A DNA stretch of 7,639 nucleotides, taken from contig CATGXW010000030.1 of the NCBI GenBank assembly GCA_949542085.1, forward strand, positions 1-7,639, in the 5' to 3' direction. The notes under the pieces are model-generated. The model was given only the letters and a program-made list of their open reading frames with translations, was not told where the DNA came from and did no database searches. The translations under genes and the position numbers were made by a program. Origin of the DNA: an uncultured Alphaproteobacteria bacterium (lineage in GTDB: Bacteria; Pseudomonadota; Alphaproteobacteria; RF32; CAG-239). Below are positions 1 through 5,842 of the stretch, in pieces; position 1 is the first letter of the stretch, and each line of letters begins with the position of its first letter.

Positions 1-334
1 TTTTGATTGCCTCGATAATGCGACTCATCCGCTCTGCCGTATAAAACATATCTTCGCCGGATTGCAAAACCACGGTCTTAAACCCCATATCGGCAGCCTT
101 ACGCGCAGTTTCAATCAACTCCTCCGGCGACATATGATAGCGGGAAACCTTGTTATTTCCCCGCCGAATACCGCAATACAGACAATTATTGCGACAAATA
201 TTGGAAAATTCAATCAAACCGCGCAAATGCACGGCATCACCGACATTTTGCCGCCGCACGGTATCGGCGCGTCGCAACAAATCGGCCTCATTTTCCTCAT
301 CAGTCAACAGACGGACAATTTCATTCTTCTGCAT
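1..334 (-). CDS. hydE: [FeFe] hydrogenase maturation radical SAM protein HydE, N-terminal part (truncated by window edge)
   Basis: HydE is a cytoplasmic radical SAM enzyme that helps build the diiron subcluster of the [FeFe] hydrogenase H-cluster, with HydF and HydG. I translated the minus strand from the ATG at 334: 111 residues are visible, open to the window edge. The stretch VHLRGLIEFSN leads into the 4Fe-4S/SAM motif CX3CX2C (Cys47, Cys51, Cys54; CRNNCLYCG), and TVVLQSGED follows at about residues 87-95. This combination is typical of HydE; biotin synthase and PylB are the closest alternatives, but the VVLQSGED block favours HydE. The start lies 2 bp after the mnmA stop, with only a weak GGA upstream, so translation is probably coupled to mnmA and both genes share one transcript. 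About two thirds of the usual protein (roughly 350 residues) lies outside the window, so C-terminal integrity cannot be judged. Confidence 0.85.
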   Translation of the reverse strand, partial: MQKNEIVRLLTDEENEADLLRRADTVRRQNVGDAVHLRGLIEFSNICRNNCLYCGIRRGNNKVSRYHMSPEELIETARKAADMGFKTVVLQSGEDMFYTAERMSRIIEAIK

Positions 335-336
335 GC

Positions 337-1419
337 TTATTTTCCGGTCTTTTCAATAATACCGCCACCCAGAACAAAACCGTCCTTATCATAAAACACC
401 GCGGATTGCCCGCAAGCAACGGCTTTTTGCTTTTCCCTGAAAACAACTTCCGTCGTTCCGTCCGCCAACGGCACAACCTCTGCCGCGGCGGGTTTCTGTG
501 ACGACCGCAATTTCACAAACACATCGGTCGGTTGCTCAAACGGTGCGGATGACAACCACGTCATTTGACCGGCAATCAGAGATTCTTTATAACATTCCTC
601 ATCAAAACCAAGCACCACTTCATTACTTTCCGGCCGGATAGCAATCACATACAACGGGCGTTCGGCACTGATACCCAAACCTTTGCGTTGTCCGATGGTA
701 TAATTCCAAATACCTTTATGCTTTCCCAAAATCTTGCCGTCTTTGTTCACAAAATTCCCCGGTTGCGGTTCTGTTTGCAAAATATCGTTAACATCTCCGG
801 AATAAAAATCCTGACTATCAGGCTTTTCACTCATTTTCAAACCATAACGGCGCGCGGCGTCCCTAACCTGCTCTTTCGTATATTCTCCCAGCGGCATCAT
901 AATCCGCGCCAGTTGTTCCTGTTGCAAACGATAAATAAAATAAGACTGGTCTTTATGCTCATCAATTGCCCTTTGCAACTGATAACGCCCGATTTGTTCG
1001 TTATAAGACAGACGCGCGTAATGCCCCGTCGCAAACTTGTCAAAAACTATTCCCGCTTCTCTCGCCCCTCTCGGCAAAGCCTCAAACTTGATGGAAGCAT
1101 TACACATCACGCAGGGATTGGGCGTCCTTCCGGCCAGATACTCCTGCTTAAAATTACTCAAAACCAATTGCTGATATTGCTTCGTGCAATCAATCACGTG
1201 ATACGGAATATCCAATTGCTTGCACAATGCTCTGGCTTCTTCGATATCTTGCTCTTCATGAGGTGAAAAACACCCGTCTTTCTGCGCCAGCAGGTTATAA
1301 CCAAACCCTTTATCCCAAATCGACATTGTTGCGCCGATAACATCATGCCCCGCTTCTTTTAAAAGACAGGCCGTTACGGAGGAATCAACGCCCCCGCTTA
1401 ATCCGACTAATATTTTCAT
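337..1419 (-). CDS. mnmA: MnmA-family tRNA-specific 2-thiouridylase (second catalytic cysteine absent)
   Basis: MnmA adenylates U34 of Lys, Glu and Gln tRNAs and replaces O2 with sulfur, giving 2-thiouridine, in the cytoplasm. The 360-residue protein has the normal length and domain order. The PP-loop SGGVDS is at residues 8-13, GRTPNPCVMCN with the first catalytic-site cysteines at 103 and 106, ATGHYAR near 130, KDQSYF at 156-161, GQRKGLGI at 243-250 in the central domain, and a C-terminal beta domain with GQSAVFY and LGGGII. At the site of the second active cysteine (Cys199 in E. coli, DSTGICF) this protein reads DSQDFYSGD (201-209), and there is no cysteine at all between 107 and 275. It may therefore be a variant or a paralogue with altered sulfur chemistry. 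The start is set at ATG 1419 because AGAGG at 1426-1430 is well spaced for it; the in-frame TTG at 1422 is too close. It is the first gene before hydE. Confidence 0.9.
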   Translation of the reverse strand: MKILVGLSGGVDSSVTACLLKEAGHDVIGATMSIWDKGFGYNLLAQKDGCFSPHEEQDIEEARALCKQLDIPYHVIDCTKQYQQLVLSNFKQEYLAGRTPNPCVMCNASIKFEALPRGAREAGIVFDKFATGHYARLSYNEQIGRYQLQRAIDEHKDQSYFIYRLQQEQLARIMMPLGEYTKEQVRDAARRYGLKMSEKPDSQDFYSGDVNDILQTEPQPGNFVNKDGKILGKHKGIWNYTIGQRKGLGISAERPLYVIAIRPESNEVVLGFDEECYKESLIAGQMTWLSSAPFEQPTDVFVKLRSSQKPAAAEVVPLADGTTEVVFREKQKAVACGQSAVFYDKDGFVLGGGIIEKTGK

Positions 1420-1425
1420 CAATTT

Positions 1426-1430
1426 CCTCT
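1426..1430 (-). promoter_or_regulatory. Ribosome binding site of mnmA
   Basis: AGAGG on the minus strand, 6 nt before ATG 1419. It is only 3 nt from the in-frame TTG at 1422, so it decides the ATG start. Confidence 0.75.
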
Positions 1431-1451
1431 GTGTGAAAAGTTATCCTTCAC

Positions 1452-1489
1452 CAAAGAAATATAAAAATTCAAAGTTTTTACTTTCTTTG
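1452..1489 (-). repeat. Nested inverted repeat in the mnmA leader
   Basis: Perfect 8-bp arms CAAAGAAA (1452-1459) and TTTCTTTG (1482-1489) enclose a second pair TAAAAA (1462-1467) and TTTTTA (1475-1480), leaving a 7-nt loop. If mnmA transcription starts near 1491, as its predicted promoter implies, this AT-rich hairpin would form the extreme 5' end of the mnmA-hydE transcript. It could be an mRNA-stabilising stem or a protein-binding site. It could also be a chance feature of AT-rich DNA. Confidence 0.4.
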
Positions 1490-1514
1490 ACGGCGGCAGT
1501 ATAAGCCATAAAAT
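1487..1514 (+). promoter_or_regulatory. Predicted sigma70-type promoter for the 1608 gene
   Basis: TTGACG (1487-1492), a 16-bp spacer, then TAAAAT (1509-1514). It predicts a start near 1521 and a leader of about 87 nt before ATG 1608. A weaker alternative is TTGTAA (1544-1549), 17 bp, TAGACT (1567-1572). It overlaps the mnmA promoter on the other strand. Confidence 0.55.
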
Positions 1515-1526
1515 TCCGTTTATCAA
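1498..1526 (-). promoter_or_regulatory. Predicted sigma70-type promoter for mnmA-hydE
   Basis: Read on the minus strand: TTGATA (1521-1526), a 17-bp spacer, then TATACT (1498-1503). Both hexamers are close to consensus and the spacing is ideal. It predicts a start near 1491, about 70 nt before the mnmA ATG. Confidence 0.6.
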
Positions 1527-1607
1527 CAAGCATTTACATCCCTCTTGTAAAAAACAGCTTCAAGAATAGACTGGGCGTGTCTTTTTAACAAATATACAGA
1601 GGCCGTC

Positions 1608-2483
1608 ATGAAGCGTTTTGGCTTGTTTTTTCTTTTTTCATTTTTAATCACACTCCCGGTTGTGGCTCAGGAGACAGACGAAGATTTCATCGAAGAATCT
1701 CCTTCGGTTTGGAAAGCCAATTTCCGCCGTGTCGCTTTGGAAATGTCATCGACACAAGTTTCCAATGCCGAACAATATCAAGATTCACCCAGCTCAAAAT
1801 TAAGCGCCGACAGCCAGACGGTATTCAAAGGCGTCTTTGACTTCAGTTTGGAAAACGAACGCCCTGACGGCCAATGGAACAACAGCTTGTTTATGGAATA
1901 CGGAAAAACCAAACTAAAAGAAGCCGACGGCACCAAAACCACCAATGAAAACGCTGATAAAATTTTACTCAGCACCGACTATGCCCGCAAAATGTGGCGT
2001 TATGAAGACGCCGATGTCGGTCCGTTCGTTAATCTTGGCTATCAAACAGAATTCACCGCCAATAATGATTCGCCACGCACGCAGATTATTCGCGGAAAAG
2101 GCGGTATCAAGCTGTTCAACGGCGTTTATATCAAAGAACTTTATGCTGCGATCGTTGAAGAACTTGACCTGACCTATAGCAAGAGCGATACCAAAACAGC
2201 CTATGAAATAGGTTTACGCTCGGAATATCCGTTACGTGAAGGTGTCAAATTCCAATTGGACGCCTACTTCCGTGACTATGTCCTCTACAGCCGTTATGTC
2301 GGAACTGATTTTAAATATGAATTAGACATCACCGGCCGCATGGATGTCAAAATTACCGACACTCTCAGTCTGGCTCCTTACATCAACTATTATCAGGCGC
2401 AAGACCGTCAAACCCCTGTCAAGGGAAGCAACTTCATGATTGGTGTGGCTTTGAGCTTTTCTAATCTTTTTGACTTAAATTAG
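1608..2483 (+). CDS. Putative outer membrane beta-barrel protein, function unknown
   Basis: A 291-residue exported protein. Residues 1-20 form a signal peptide: MKRF, then a long hydrophobic run ending in LPVVA, with cleavage probably after Ala20. The rest has no membrane helices. It shows repeated amphipathic stretches with aromatic residues at alternate or terminal positions (for example 74-82, 92-99, 139-149, 199-207, 213-227, 253-262), as expected of transmembrane beta strands. The last segment (275-291, FMIGVALSFSNLFDLN) looks like a closing strand, although it does not end in the usual terminal Phe. There are no cysteines. It loosely recalls the DUF3078-type outer-membrane family, but I cannot confirm that. 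The start is supported by AGAGG at 1598-1602, 5 nt before ATG. Its stop codon overlaps the ribosome site of the next gene, so the two are probably co-transcribed. No substrate can be proposed. Confidence 0.7.
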   Translation: MKRFGLFFLFSFLITLPVVAQETDEDFIEESPSVWKANFRRVALEMSSTQVSNAEQYQDSPSSKLSADSQTVFKGVFDFSLENERPDGQWNNSLFMEYGKTKLKEADGTKTTNENADKILLSTDYARKMWRYEDADVGPFVNLGYQTEFTANNDSPRTQIIRGKGGIKLFNGVYIKELYAAIVEELDLTYSKSDTKTAYEIGLRSEYPLREGVKFQLDAYFRDYVLYSRYVGTDFKYELDITGRMDVKITDTLSLAPYINYYQAQDRQTPVKGSNFMIGVALSFSNLFDLN

Positions 2484-2493
2484 GAGTGTAAAA

Positions 2494-2853
2494 ATGAGCG
2501 TTTTATTTCTCGAATACCCCAAGTGCTCAACCTGCCAAAAAGCAAAAAAATGGCTTAATGACAACCATATAGACTATACAACTCGTCATATTGTTGAACA
2601 AAACCCGACTGCGGAAGAATTACATGACTGGCAGTTACGCAGCGGTCAACCGCTCAAAACATTCTTCAATACCAGCGGTATGCTTTATCGCCAACTTGAT
2701 GTCAAAAACAAGCTCCCCAAAATGAGCGAAACCGAACAATTGGAGCTTTTGGCCTCCAATGGAATGCTCGTCAAACGTCCGCTGCTGATTGGCGAAAACT
2801 TTGCCATTGCAGGTTTCAAAGCAGAAAAATGGCTGTCTGTCCTAAAAAAATAA
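2494..2853 (+). CDS. ArsC/Spx/YffB-family thioredoxin-fold protein
   Basis: A 119-residue cytoplasmic protein, the normal length for this family. It opens with a beta strand and the motif YPKCSTCQKAKKWL, with a redox-type CXXC at Cys11 and Cys14. Later come ARQ-type helical segments with FFNTSG (57-62) and the cis-proline block LVKRPLLIG (92-100), all diagnostic of the ArsC/Spx fold. Family members are glutaredoxin-dependent arsenate reductases, the regulator Spx, or YffB-like proteins of unknown role. The CXXC resembles Spx and related arsenate-reductase-like proteins, and no arsenic genes are adjacent, so arsenate reduction should not be assumed. A thiol-redox role is the safer guess. The ribosome site AGGAG (2482-2486) overlaps the stop codon of the upstream barrel gene, with 7 nt to ATG, so this is the second gene of that operon. 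No convincing terminator hairpin follows it. Confidence 0.85.
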   Translation: MSVLFLEYPKCSTCQKAKKWLNDNHIDYTTRHIVEQNPTAEELHDWQLRSGQPLKTFFNTSGMLYRQLDVKNKLPKMSETEQLELLASNGMLVKRPLLIGENFAIAGFKAEKWLSVLKK

Positions 2854-2897
2854 CATCCTTTTTTATACCTCAAAGCCAACTATACAAAACTAAAGTA

Positions 2898-2926
2898 TTG
2901 CTTATTTTTTGAACGATGAATACTAT
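2898..2926 (+). promoter_or_regulatory. Predicted sigma70-type promoter for the BOF gene
   Basis: TTGCTT (2898-2903), a 17-bp spacer, TACTAT (2921-2926). The predicted start near 2933 gives a leader of about 34 nt with AAAGGAGA at 2953-2960. Confidence 0.55.
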
Positions 2927-2966
2927 ATTTAAGTTGTTTTATTCCCTCATATAAAGGAGATGTTTT

Positions 2967-3299
2967 ATGAAAAAAATTCAATTGCTTTCATTGCTCGCAG
3001 CCGGTACAGTTTTGGCCAGCTTCACGGGTCCCTCCGGCGCCAAAAAAGCCAGCGTTGCCGAAGCGAAAGGAATGGCCGATGACGCGTTTGTTATCATTCA
3101 AGGCAACATCACTCAGGGACTGGGCGATGAAAAATATGTGTTCACAGACGGCAAAGATACCATTACGGTTGAAATAGACGATGAAGACTGGAAAGGCTTG
3201 AACGTCGGACCTGATGATGTTGTTGTCATCACCGGTGAAGTTGACAAAAGCTGGAACAATGTCGAAATTGACGTCGACGAAATCGTTTTGGCAAAATAA
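2967..3299 (+). CDS. YgiW/YdeI-family (BOF, bacterial OB-fold) exported stress protein
   Basis: A 110-residue protein with an N-terminal signal peptide (MKKIQLLSLLAAGTVLAS, cleavage probably by about residue 25), so it is probably periplasmic. The mature part is one small OB-fold. FVIIQGNI (41-48), KYVFTDGKDTITVEID (56-71), WKGLNVGPDDVVVITGEVD (75-93) and SWNNVEIDVDEI (95-106) follow the pattern of E. coli YgiW closely. Family members are linked to tolerance of peroxide, metals, acid or antimicrobial peptides, and the OB-fold is thought to bind a small ligand rather than nucleic acid. The mature protein is markedly acidic. It has its own promoter and a strong ribosome site, AAAGGAGA at 2953-2960. 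A strong terminator begins 13 nt after the stop, so it is probably transcribed mainly alone, with limited read-through to the nitroreductase gene. Confidence 0.88.
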   Translation: MKKIQLLSLLAAGTVLASFTGPSGAKKASVAEAKGMADDAFVIIQGNITQGLGDEKYVFTDGKDTITVEIDDEDWKGLNVGPDDVVVITGEVDKSWNNVEIDVDEIVLAK

Positions 3300-3312
3300 T
3301 TAAACAATGCAC

Positions 3313-3341
3313 GGGTGTCCGTTTGGTCGGACACCCTTTTT
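3313..3341 (+). terminator. Rho-independent terminator between the BOF and nitroreductase genes
   Basis: A perfect 9-bp stem GGGTGTCCG (3313-3321) and CGGACACCC (3328-3336) with a 6-nt loop is followed by five T (3337-3341). It ends only 9 nt before the ribosome site of the next gene on the same strand, so it can also act as an attenuator for that gene. Confidence 0.9.
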
Positions 3342-3350
3342 GTATCTGTG

Positions 3351-3358
3351 AAAGGAGG
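3351..3358 (+). promoter_or_regulatory. Ribosome binding site of the nitroreductase
   Basis: AAAGGAGG, 4 nt before ATG 3363. It decides this start over the in-frame GTG at 3315, which lies inside the terminator stem. Confidence 0.85.
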
Positions 3359-3362
3359 AAAC

Positions 3363-3962
3363 ATGTCAGACTTTGAACAACTTATTTCCAAACGCCGTTC
3401 AATTTACAATCTGGGAAAAAACATAAATTTAACACCTGCAAAAATCGAAGAGTTGGTTAAATCAGCCGTTCAATACTGTCCAACCCCTTTCAATTCACAG
3501 TCAGGCCGCGCCGTTCTCCTGTTCGGAAACGCCAGCAAAAAACTTTGGAACATCACAGAAAAACACCTTCAAAAAGTCACACCGCCGGAAAAATTCTCCG
3601 CCACTCAGTCTAAAATAGCCTCTTTCGCCGCCGGTGCGGGAACTGTCTTGTTTTTTATTGACGATGATATCACCAAAAACCTGCAAAGCAAATTTCCTCT
3701 GTATGCCGAACAATTTTCCGTCTGGGCAGAACAGGCTCAGGGCATGTTGCAATATATCGTTTGGACATTACTCGCCGAACACCATATCGGAGCCTCATTA
3801 CAACACTACAATCCTTTGATTGACGAGGATGTTCGTCAAAGCTTTAACCTTCCTGCCAACTGGCGTTTAACGGCACAAATGCCTTTTGGCTCGATTGAAC
3901 AACCCGCAGATGACAAAACATTCCAACCGCTGGAACAACGTGTCAAAATCTTTTCCGACTAA
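3363..3962 (+). CDS. Frm2/HBN1-like nitroreductase family protein
   Basis: A 199-residue cytoplasmic flavoprotein of the nitroreductase superfamily, in the group named after yeast Frm2 (fatty acid repression) and Hbn1. These proteins bind FMN and use NAD(P)H to reduce nitroaromatics, and they are linked to redox and lipid stress; the natural substrate is unknown. Visible motifs are RRSIY (11-15) and PTPFNSQSGR (40-49), which contact FMN in the family. Next are AGAGTVLFFID (90-100), FPLYAEQFSVWAEQAQGM (111-128), GASLQHYNPLID (143-154) and AQMPFG (171-176). The length is typical and the chain looks intact. The start follows the strong AAAGGAGG. No convincing promoter was found between the BOF gene and this one, so expression may depend on read-through of the terminator just upstream, or on a promoter inside the BOF gene. 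The next gene has its own promoter. Confidence 0.9.
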   Translation: MSDFEQLISKRRSIYNLGKNINLTPAKIEELVKSAVQYCPTPFNSQSGRAVLLFGNASKKLWNITEKHLQKVTPPEKFSATQSKIASFAAGAGTVLFFIDDDITKNLQSKFPLYAEQFSVWAEQAQGMLQYIVWTLLAEHHIGASLQHYNPLIDEDVRQSFNLPANWRLTAQMPFGSIEQPADDKTFQPLEQRVKIFSD

Positions 3963-3986
3963 GCTGTCTACAAATCCTCTTTCCGC

Positions 3987-4015
3987 TTGCTTTTTATATA
4001 GCTTATGCCAATAAT
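3987..4015 (+). promoter_or_regulatory. Predicted sigma70-type promoter for the TerC-family gene
   Basis: TTGCTT (3987-3992), a 17-bp spacer, AATAAT (4010-4015). The predicted start near 4022 leaves a leader of about 29 nt with AGAGGA at 4040-4045. The leader is too short for a manganese riboswitch. Confidence 0.55.
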
Positions 4016-4050
4016 AACCACAGTAAAAAACAGATCAAAAGAGGACAACA

Positions 4051-5010
4051 ATGGAAGCTTTATTAAACCAACCGCACTTTATCATGTCTGCGCCATGGAT
4101 GTGGACAATCTTCGGCATCCTTGTCTTTATCTTGCTTTACCTTGACCTCTTTGTTTTTCACCGCCACGCGTCAGAACCCAAAATCGGCGAAACTCTGGCC
4201 GCCTGCATTTTTTACATCGCCATCGCCCTGATTTTTGGTTTATTTGTCATTTACGAGCGCGGTATGGAAACCGGAATGCTCTACTATACCGGATTTTTGG
4301 TTGAAAAAAGCTTATCGTTGGATAACATTTTCATTATCTCCGTCATTTTCTGCAGTCTGGGAATTGAACGCAAATATCAACACCGTGTTTTGTTCTGGGG
4401 TATTTTAGGTGCCATCATTATGCGCGGCGTGCTTATCGGCGTCGGCGAAGTTCTAATCGCAAATTTCCATTGGGTATTATATATCTTTTCGGCATTCCTG
4501 ATTTATACCGGTATAAAAATGTCTCTCCACAACGACGAGGAAGAAAACGATATCAGAGACAGCAAACTATACGCTTTTATAAGCAAATATTTTCATGTGA
4601 CGCATGAAATCCGCGGGGAACACTTCTTTGTCAAAGAAAACGGCAAACACTATATCACGCCATTGTTCTTTGCCTTGCTGATTATTGAAATCATGGATGT
4701 TATTTTTGCTCTCGACAGCATTCCCGCCATCTTTTTAATCACCCAAGACGTTTTTGTCGTCTATACCAGCAATATCTTTGCCATTCTCGGCTTACGTGCT
4801 CTTTACTTCCTGCTGGCTGCCGCCGTCAAGCAATTCACTTACCTAAAACCGGCTCTGTCAATCATTTTGATTTTCATCGGTTCCAAAATCTTCCTGCCTT
4901 ACATCGGTATTGAAGTTGAACCGAAAGCATCGTTGATTATCACTTTGGCTCTTATCGGCGGCGCCATCGTGATGTCTCTCATCAAACAAAATAAACACCG
5001 CTCTTACTAA
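4051..5010 (+). CDS. TerC/Alx-family integral membrane protein (probable metal ion, likely Mn2+, exporter)
   Basis: A 319-residue inner-membrane protein with about eight or nine hydrophobic segments (roughly 17-37, 49-68, 88-102, 115-135, 140-157, 203-230, 240-260, 266-283, 294-311). Family hallmarks are present: FLVEKSLSLDNIF (82-94), QHRVLFWGILGAIIMR (110-125), FHWVLYIFSAFLIYTGIK (139-156), EIMDVIFALDSIPAIF (213-228) and NIFAILGLRALYF (241-253). The acidic residues in these blocks (E85, D91, E213, D216, D222) are those expected to bind the metal. It aligns well from memory with E. coli Alx. Alx and other TerC proteins are implicated in manganese export, including loading of exported metalloproteins; the original tellurite link is indirect. 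A charged cytoplasmic loop (160-200) separates the two halves. It has its own promoter and ribosome site. The last five codons lie within the terminator stem. Confidence 0.92.
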   Translation: MEALLNQPHFIMSAPWMWTIFGILVFILLYLDLFVFHRHASEPKIGETLAACIFYIAIALIFGLFVIYERGMETGMLYYTGFLVEKSLSLDNIFIISVIFCSLGIERKYQHRVLFWGILGAIIMRGVLIGVGEVLIANFHWVLYIFSAFLIYTGIKMSLHNDEEENDIRDSKLYAFISKYFHVTHEIRGEHFFVKENGKHYITPLFFALLIIEIMDVIFALDSIPAIFLITQDVFVVYTSNIFAILGLRALYFLLAAAVKQFTYLKPALSIILIFIGSKIFLPYIGIEVEPKASLIITLALIGGAIVMSLIKQNKHRSY

Positions 5011-5022
5011 GAGCGGTGTTTA
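4992..5022. terminator. Bidirectional terminator between convergent genes, overlapping the TerC-family stop codon
   Basis: A perfect 14-bp stem (4992-5005 with 5009-5022) has a 3-nt loop. The left arm encodes the last codons of the TerC-family gene, and the stop TAA (5008-5010) begins in the loop. On the minus strand the stem is followed by a T-rich tail (TTTATTTTGTTT), a good terminator for the cysteine-rich operon, whose last stop is 10 nt away. On the plus strand the tail is weaker. Confidence 0.85.
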
Positions 5023-5032
5023 CGGCTTTCAT

Positions 5033-5806
5033 TTATAACCCCAAATCTTTTCTGGTGATTGTCCCGTCAGACACGATCCCCTGACAACCTTGATTATCCA
5101 TCTCTACCTGCCGTTTGCACCATTCATCCAAAGCTGATGATGACAAACGCTGAAACTCGCTTAATGATACGGAAACCTCCCCAACATGAGTATGATGCAA
5201 CTTATATACGTTATAAATACAGTCCACTGTAATAGCTAAGAAAAATTGCCCCGTAGAACAACTTGACAGTCTTCCATCTTTCCCCGGATCTCCCGTGCAA
5301 CGAACTTGCATCTCTGAGGTCGTCAGGTTTTCTCCTCTCTTAAACCAATAATACCCACCAGTAAAAGTCAAATTATTTTGTAACGCTCCGGAAAAACCAT
5401 TTTTTTGATAAACAATTCCGGAATAATTGCAGCTACAATTACCATTAACACAATTAGCATATTTACCACAAGTCGGCATCCCACAACTTTGATAATAAGT
5501 CACTCCTCCTCGGCTGCAAGATTTTGCTCCGACAACAGAACACGCCCTCTTGCAAGAAGCTTCTGTTTCTGTATACAAACACTCCGAACCAGAAGGAGCG
5601 GATGTATCCAGTGCACAAAAATACTTATCAAGATCAAACGGACACCTGACAAAATCAACACCGGAACACTCTGATGCAGAACGAGTATATCCCAAAGAAG
5701 CGCAATCCCCGGATATACAAGCCGCAAACGAAGAATTTGCCCCCAAAGAAAGAAAACCTCCGGCTAATAAAAAGCGTAACAAATTTTTCTTCACAATTTT
5801 CCTCAT
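5033..5806 (-). CDS. Exported cysteine-rich protein, function unknown (second gene of the pair)
   Basis: A 257-residue protein. Residues 1-28 are a clear signal peptide (MRKIVKKNLL, a hydrophobic core, then NSSFA), cleaved probably after Ala28. The mature part has 19 cysteines and no membrane segment, so it is probably disulfide-bonded in the periplasm or at the surface. CASLGY (35-40) and CPFDLDKYFC (55-64) open the chain. A dense cysteine block follows at 76-126, and the C-terminal part has CIYNV (196-200), LDEWCK (226-231) and GC (240-241). These blocks recur in the same order in the upstream 579-residue protein, so the two share a module. I recognise no enzyme motif and propose no function. 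The start is ATG 5806, because AGGAG at 5814-5818 sits 7 nt before it; an in-frame TTG at 5821 overlaps no ribosome site. The 36-bp gap to the upstream gene, without a terminator, implies one operon. Confidence 0.8.
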   Translation of the reverse strand: MRKIVKKNLLRFLLAGGFLSLGANSSFAACISGDCASLGYTRSASECSGVDFVRCPFDLDKYFCALDTSAPSGSECLYTETEASCKRACSVVGAKSCSRGGVTYYQSCGMPTCGKYANCVNGNCSCNYSGIVYQKNGFSGALQNNLTFTGGYYWFKRGENLTTSEMQVRCTGDPGKDGRLSSCSTGQFFLAITVDCIYNVYKLHHTHVGEVSVSLSEFQRLSSSALDEWCKRQVEMDNQGCQGIVSDGTITRKDLGL

Positions 5807-5813
5807 CAAATTT

Positions 5814-5818
5814 CTCCT
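5814..5818 (-). promoter_or_regulatory. Ribosome binding site of the 257-residue cysteine-rich protein
   Basis: AGGAG on the minus strand, 7 nt before ATG 5806. It rules out the in-frame TTG at 5821, which lies upstream of it. Confidence 0.75.
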
Positions 5819-5842
5819 CAAAAATTTTGCAAACTTACTTAA

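Noticed and set aside
1..334. Biotin synthase (BioB) or PylB for the left-edge radical SAM gene
   Set aside because: The CX3CX2C context with LRGLIEFSN and TVVLQSGED fits HydE best; BioB-specific motifs are not seen in the visible part.
62..394. Plus-strand open frame of 110 codons at the left edge
   Set aside because: The opposite strand encodes HydE with its radical SAM motif, and this frame also runs into the mnmA end.
565..1266. Long open frame on the plus strand across mnmA (233 codons)
   Set aside because: It lies antisense within the well-conserved MnmA coding region, has no ribosome site, and its translation resembles no family.
2494..2853. Dedicated arsenic resistance gene
   Set aside because: The family is broad, the CXXC is Spx-like, and no arsenic transporter or regulator is adjacent.
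2840..2875. Terminator after the ArsC/Spx-like gene from the A-run and T-run pair
   Set aside because: Pairing would be only A-T with a loop of about 8-9 nt and no GC stem, so it is too weak to call.
3315..3362. In-frame GTG extension of the nitroreductase
   Set aside because: It begins inside the terminator stem; the family N-terminus and the AAAGGAGG site both fit ATG 3363.
3963..4050. Manganese (yybP-ykoY) riboswitch in front of the TerC-family gene
   Set aside because: The gap is only 88 nt and the predicted leader about 29 nt. None of the conserved loop sequences is present.
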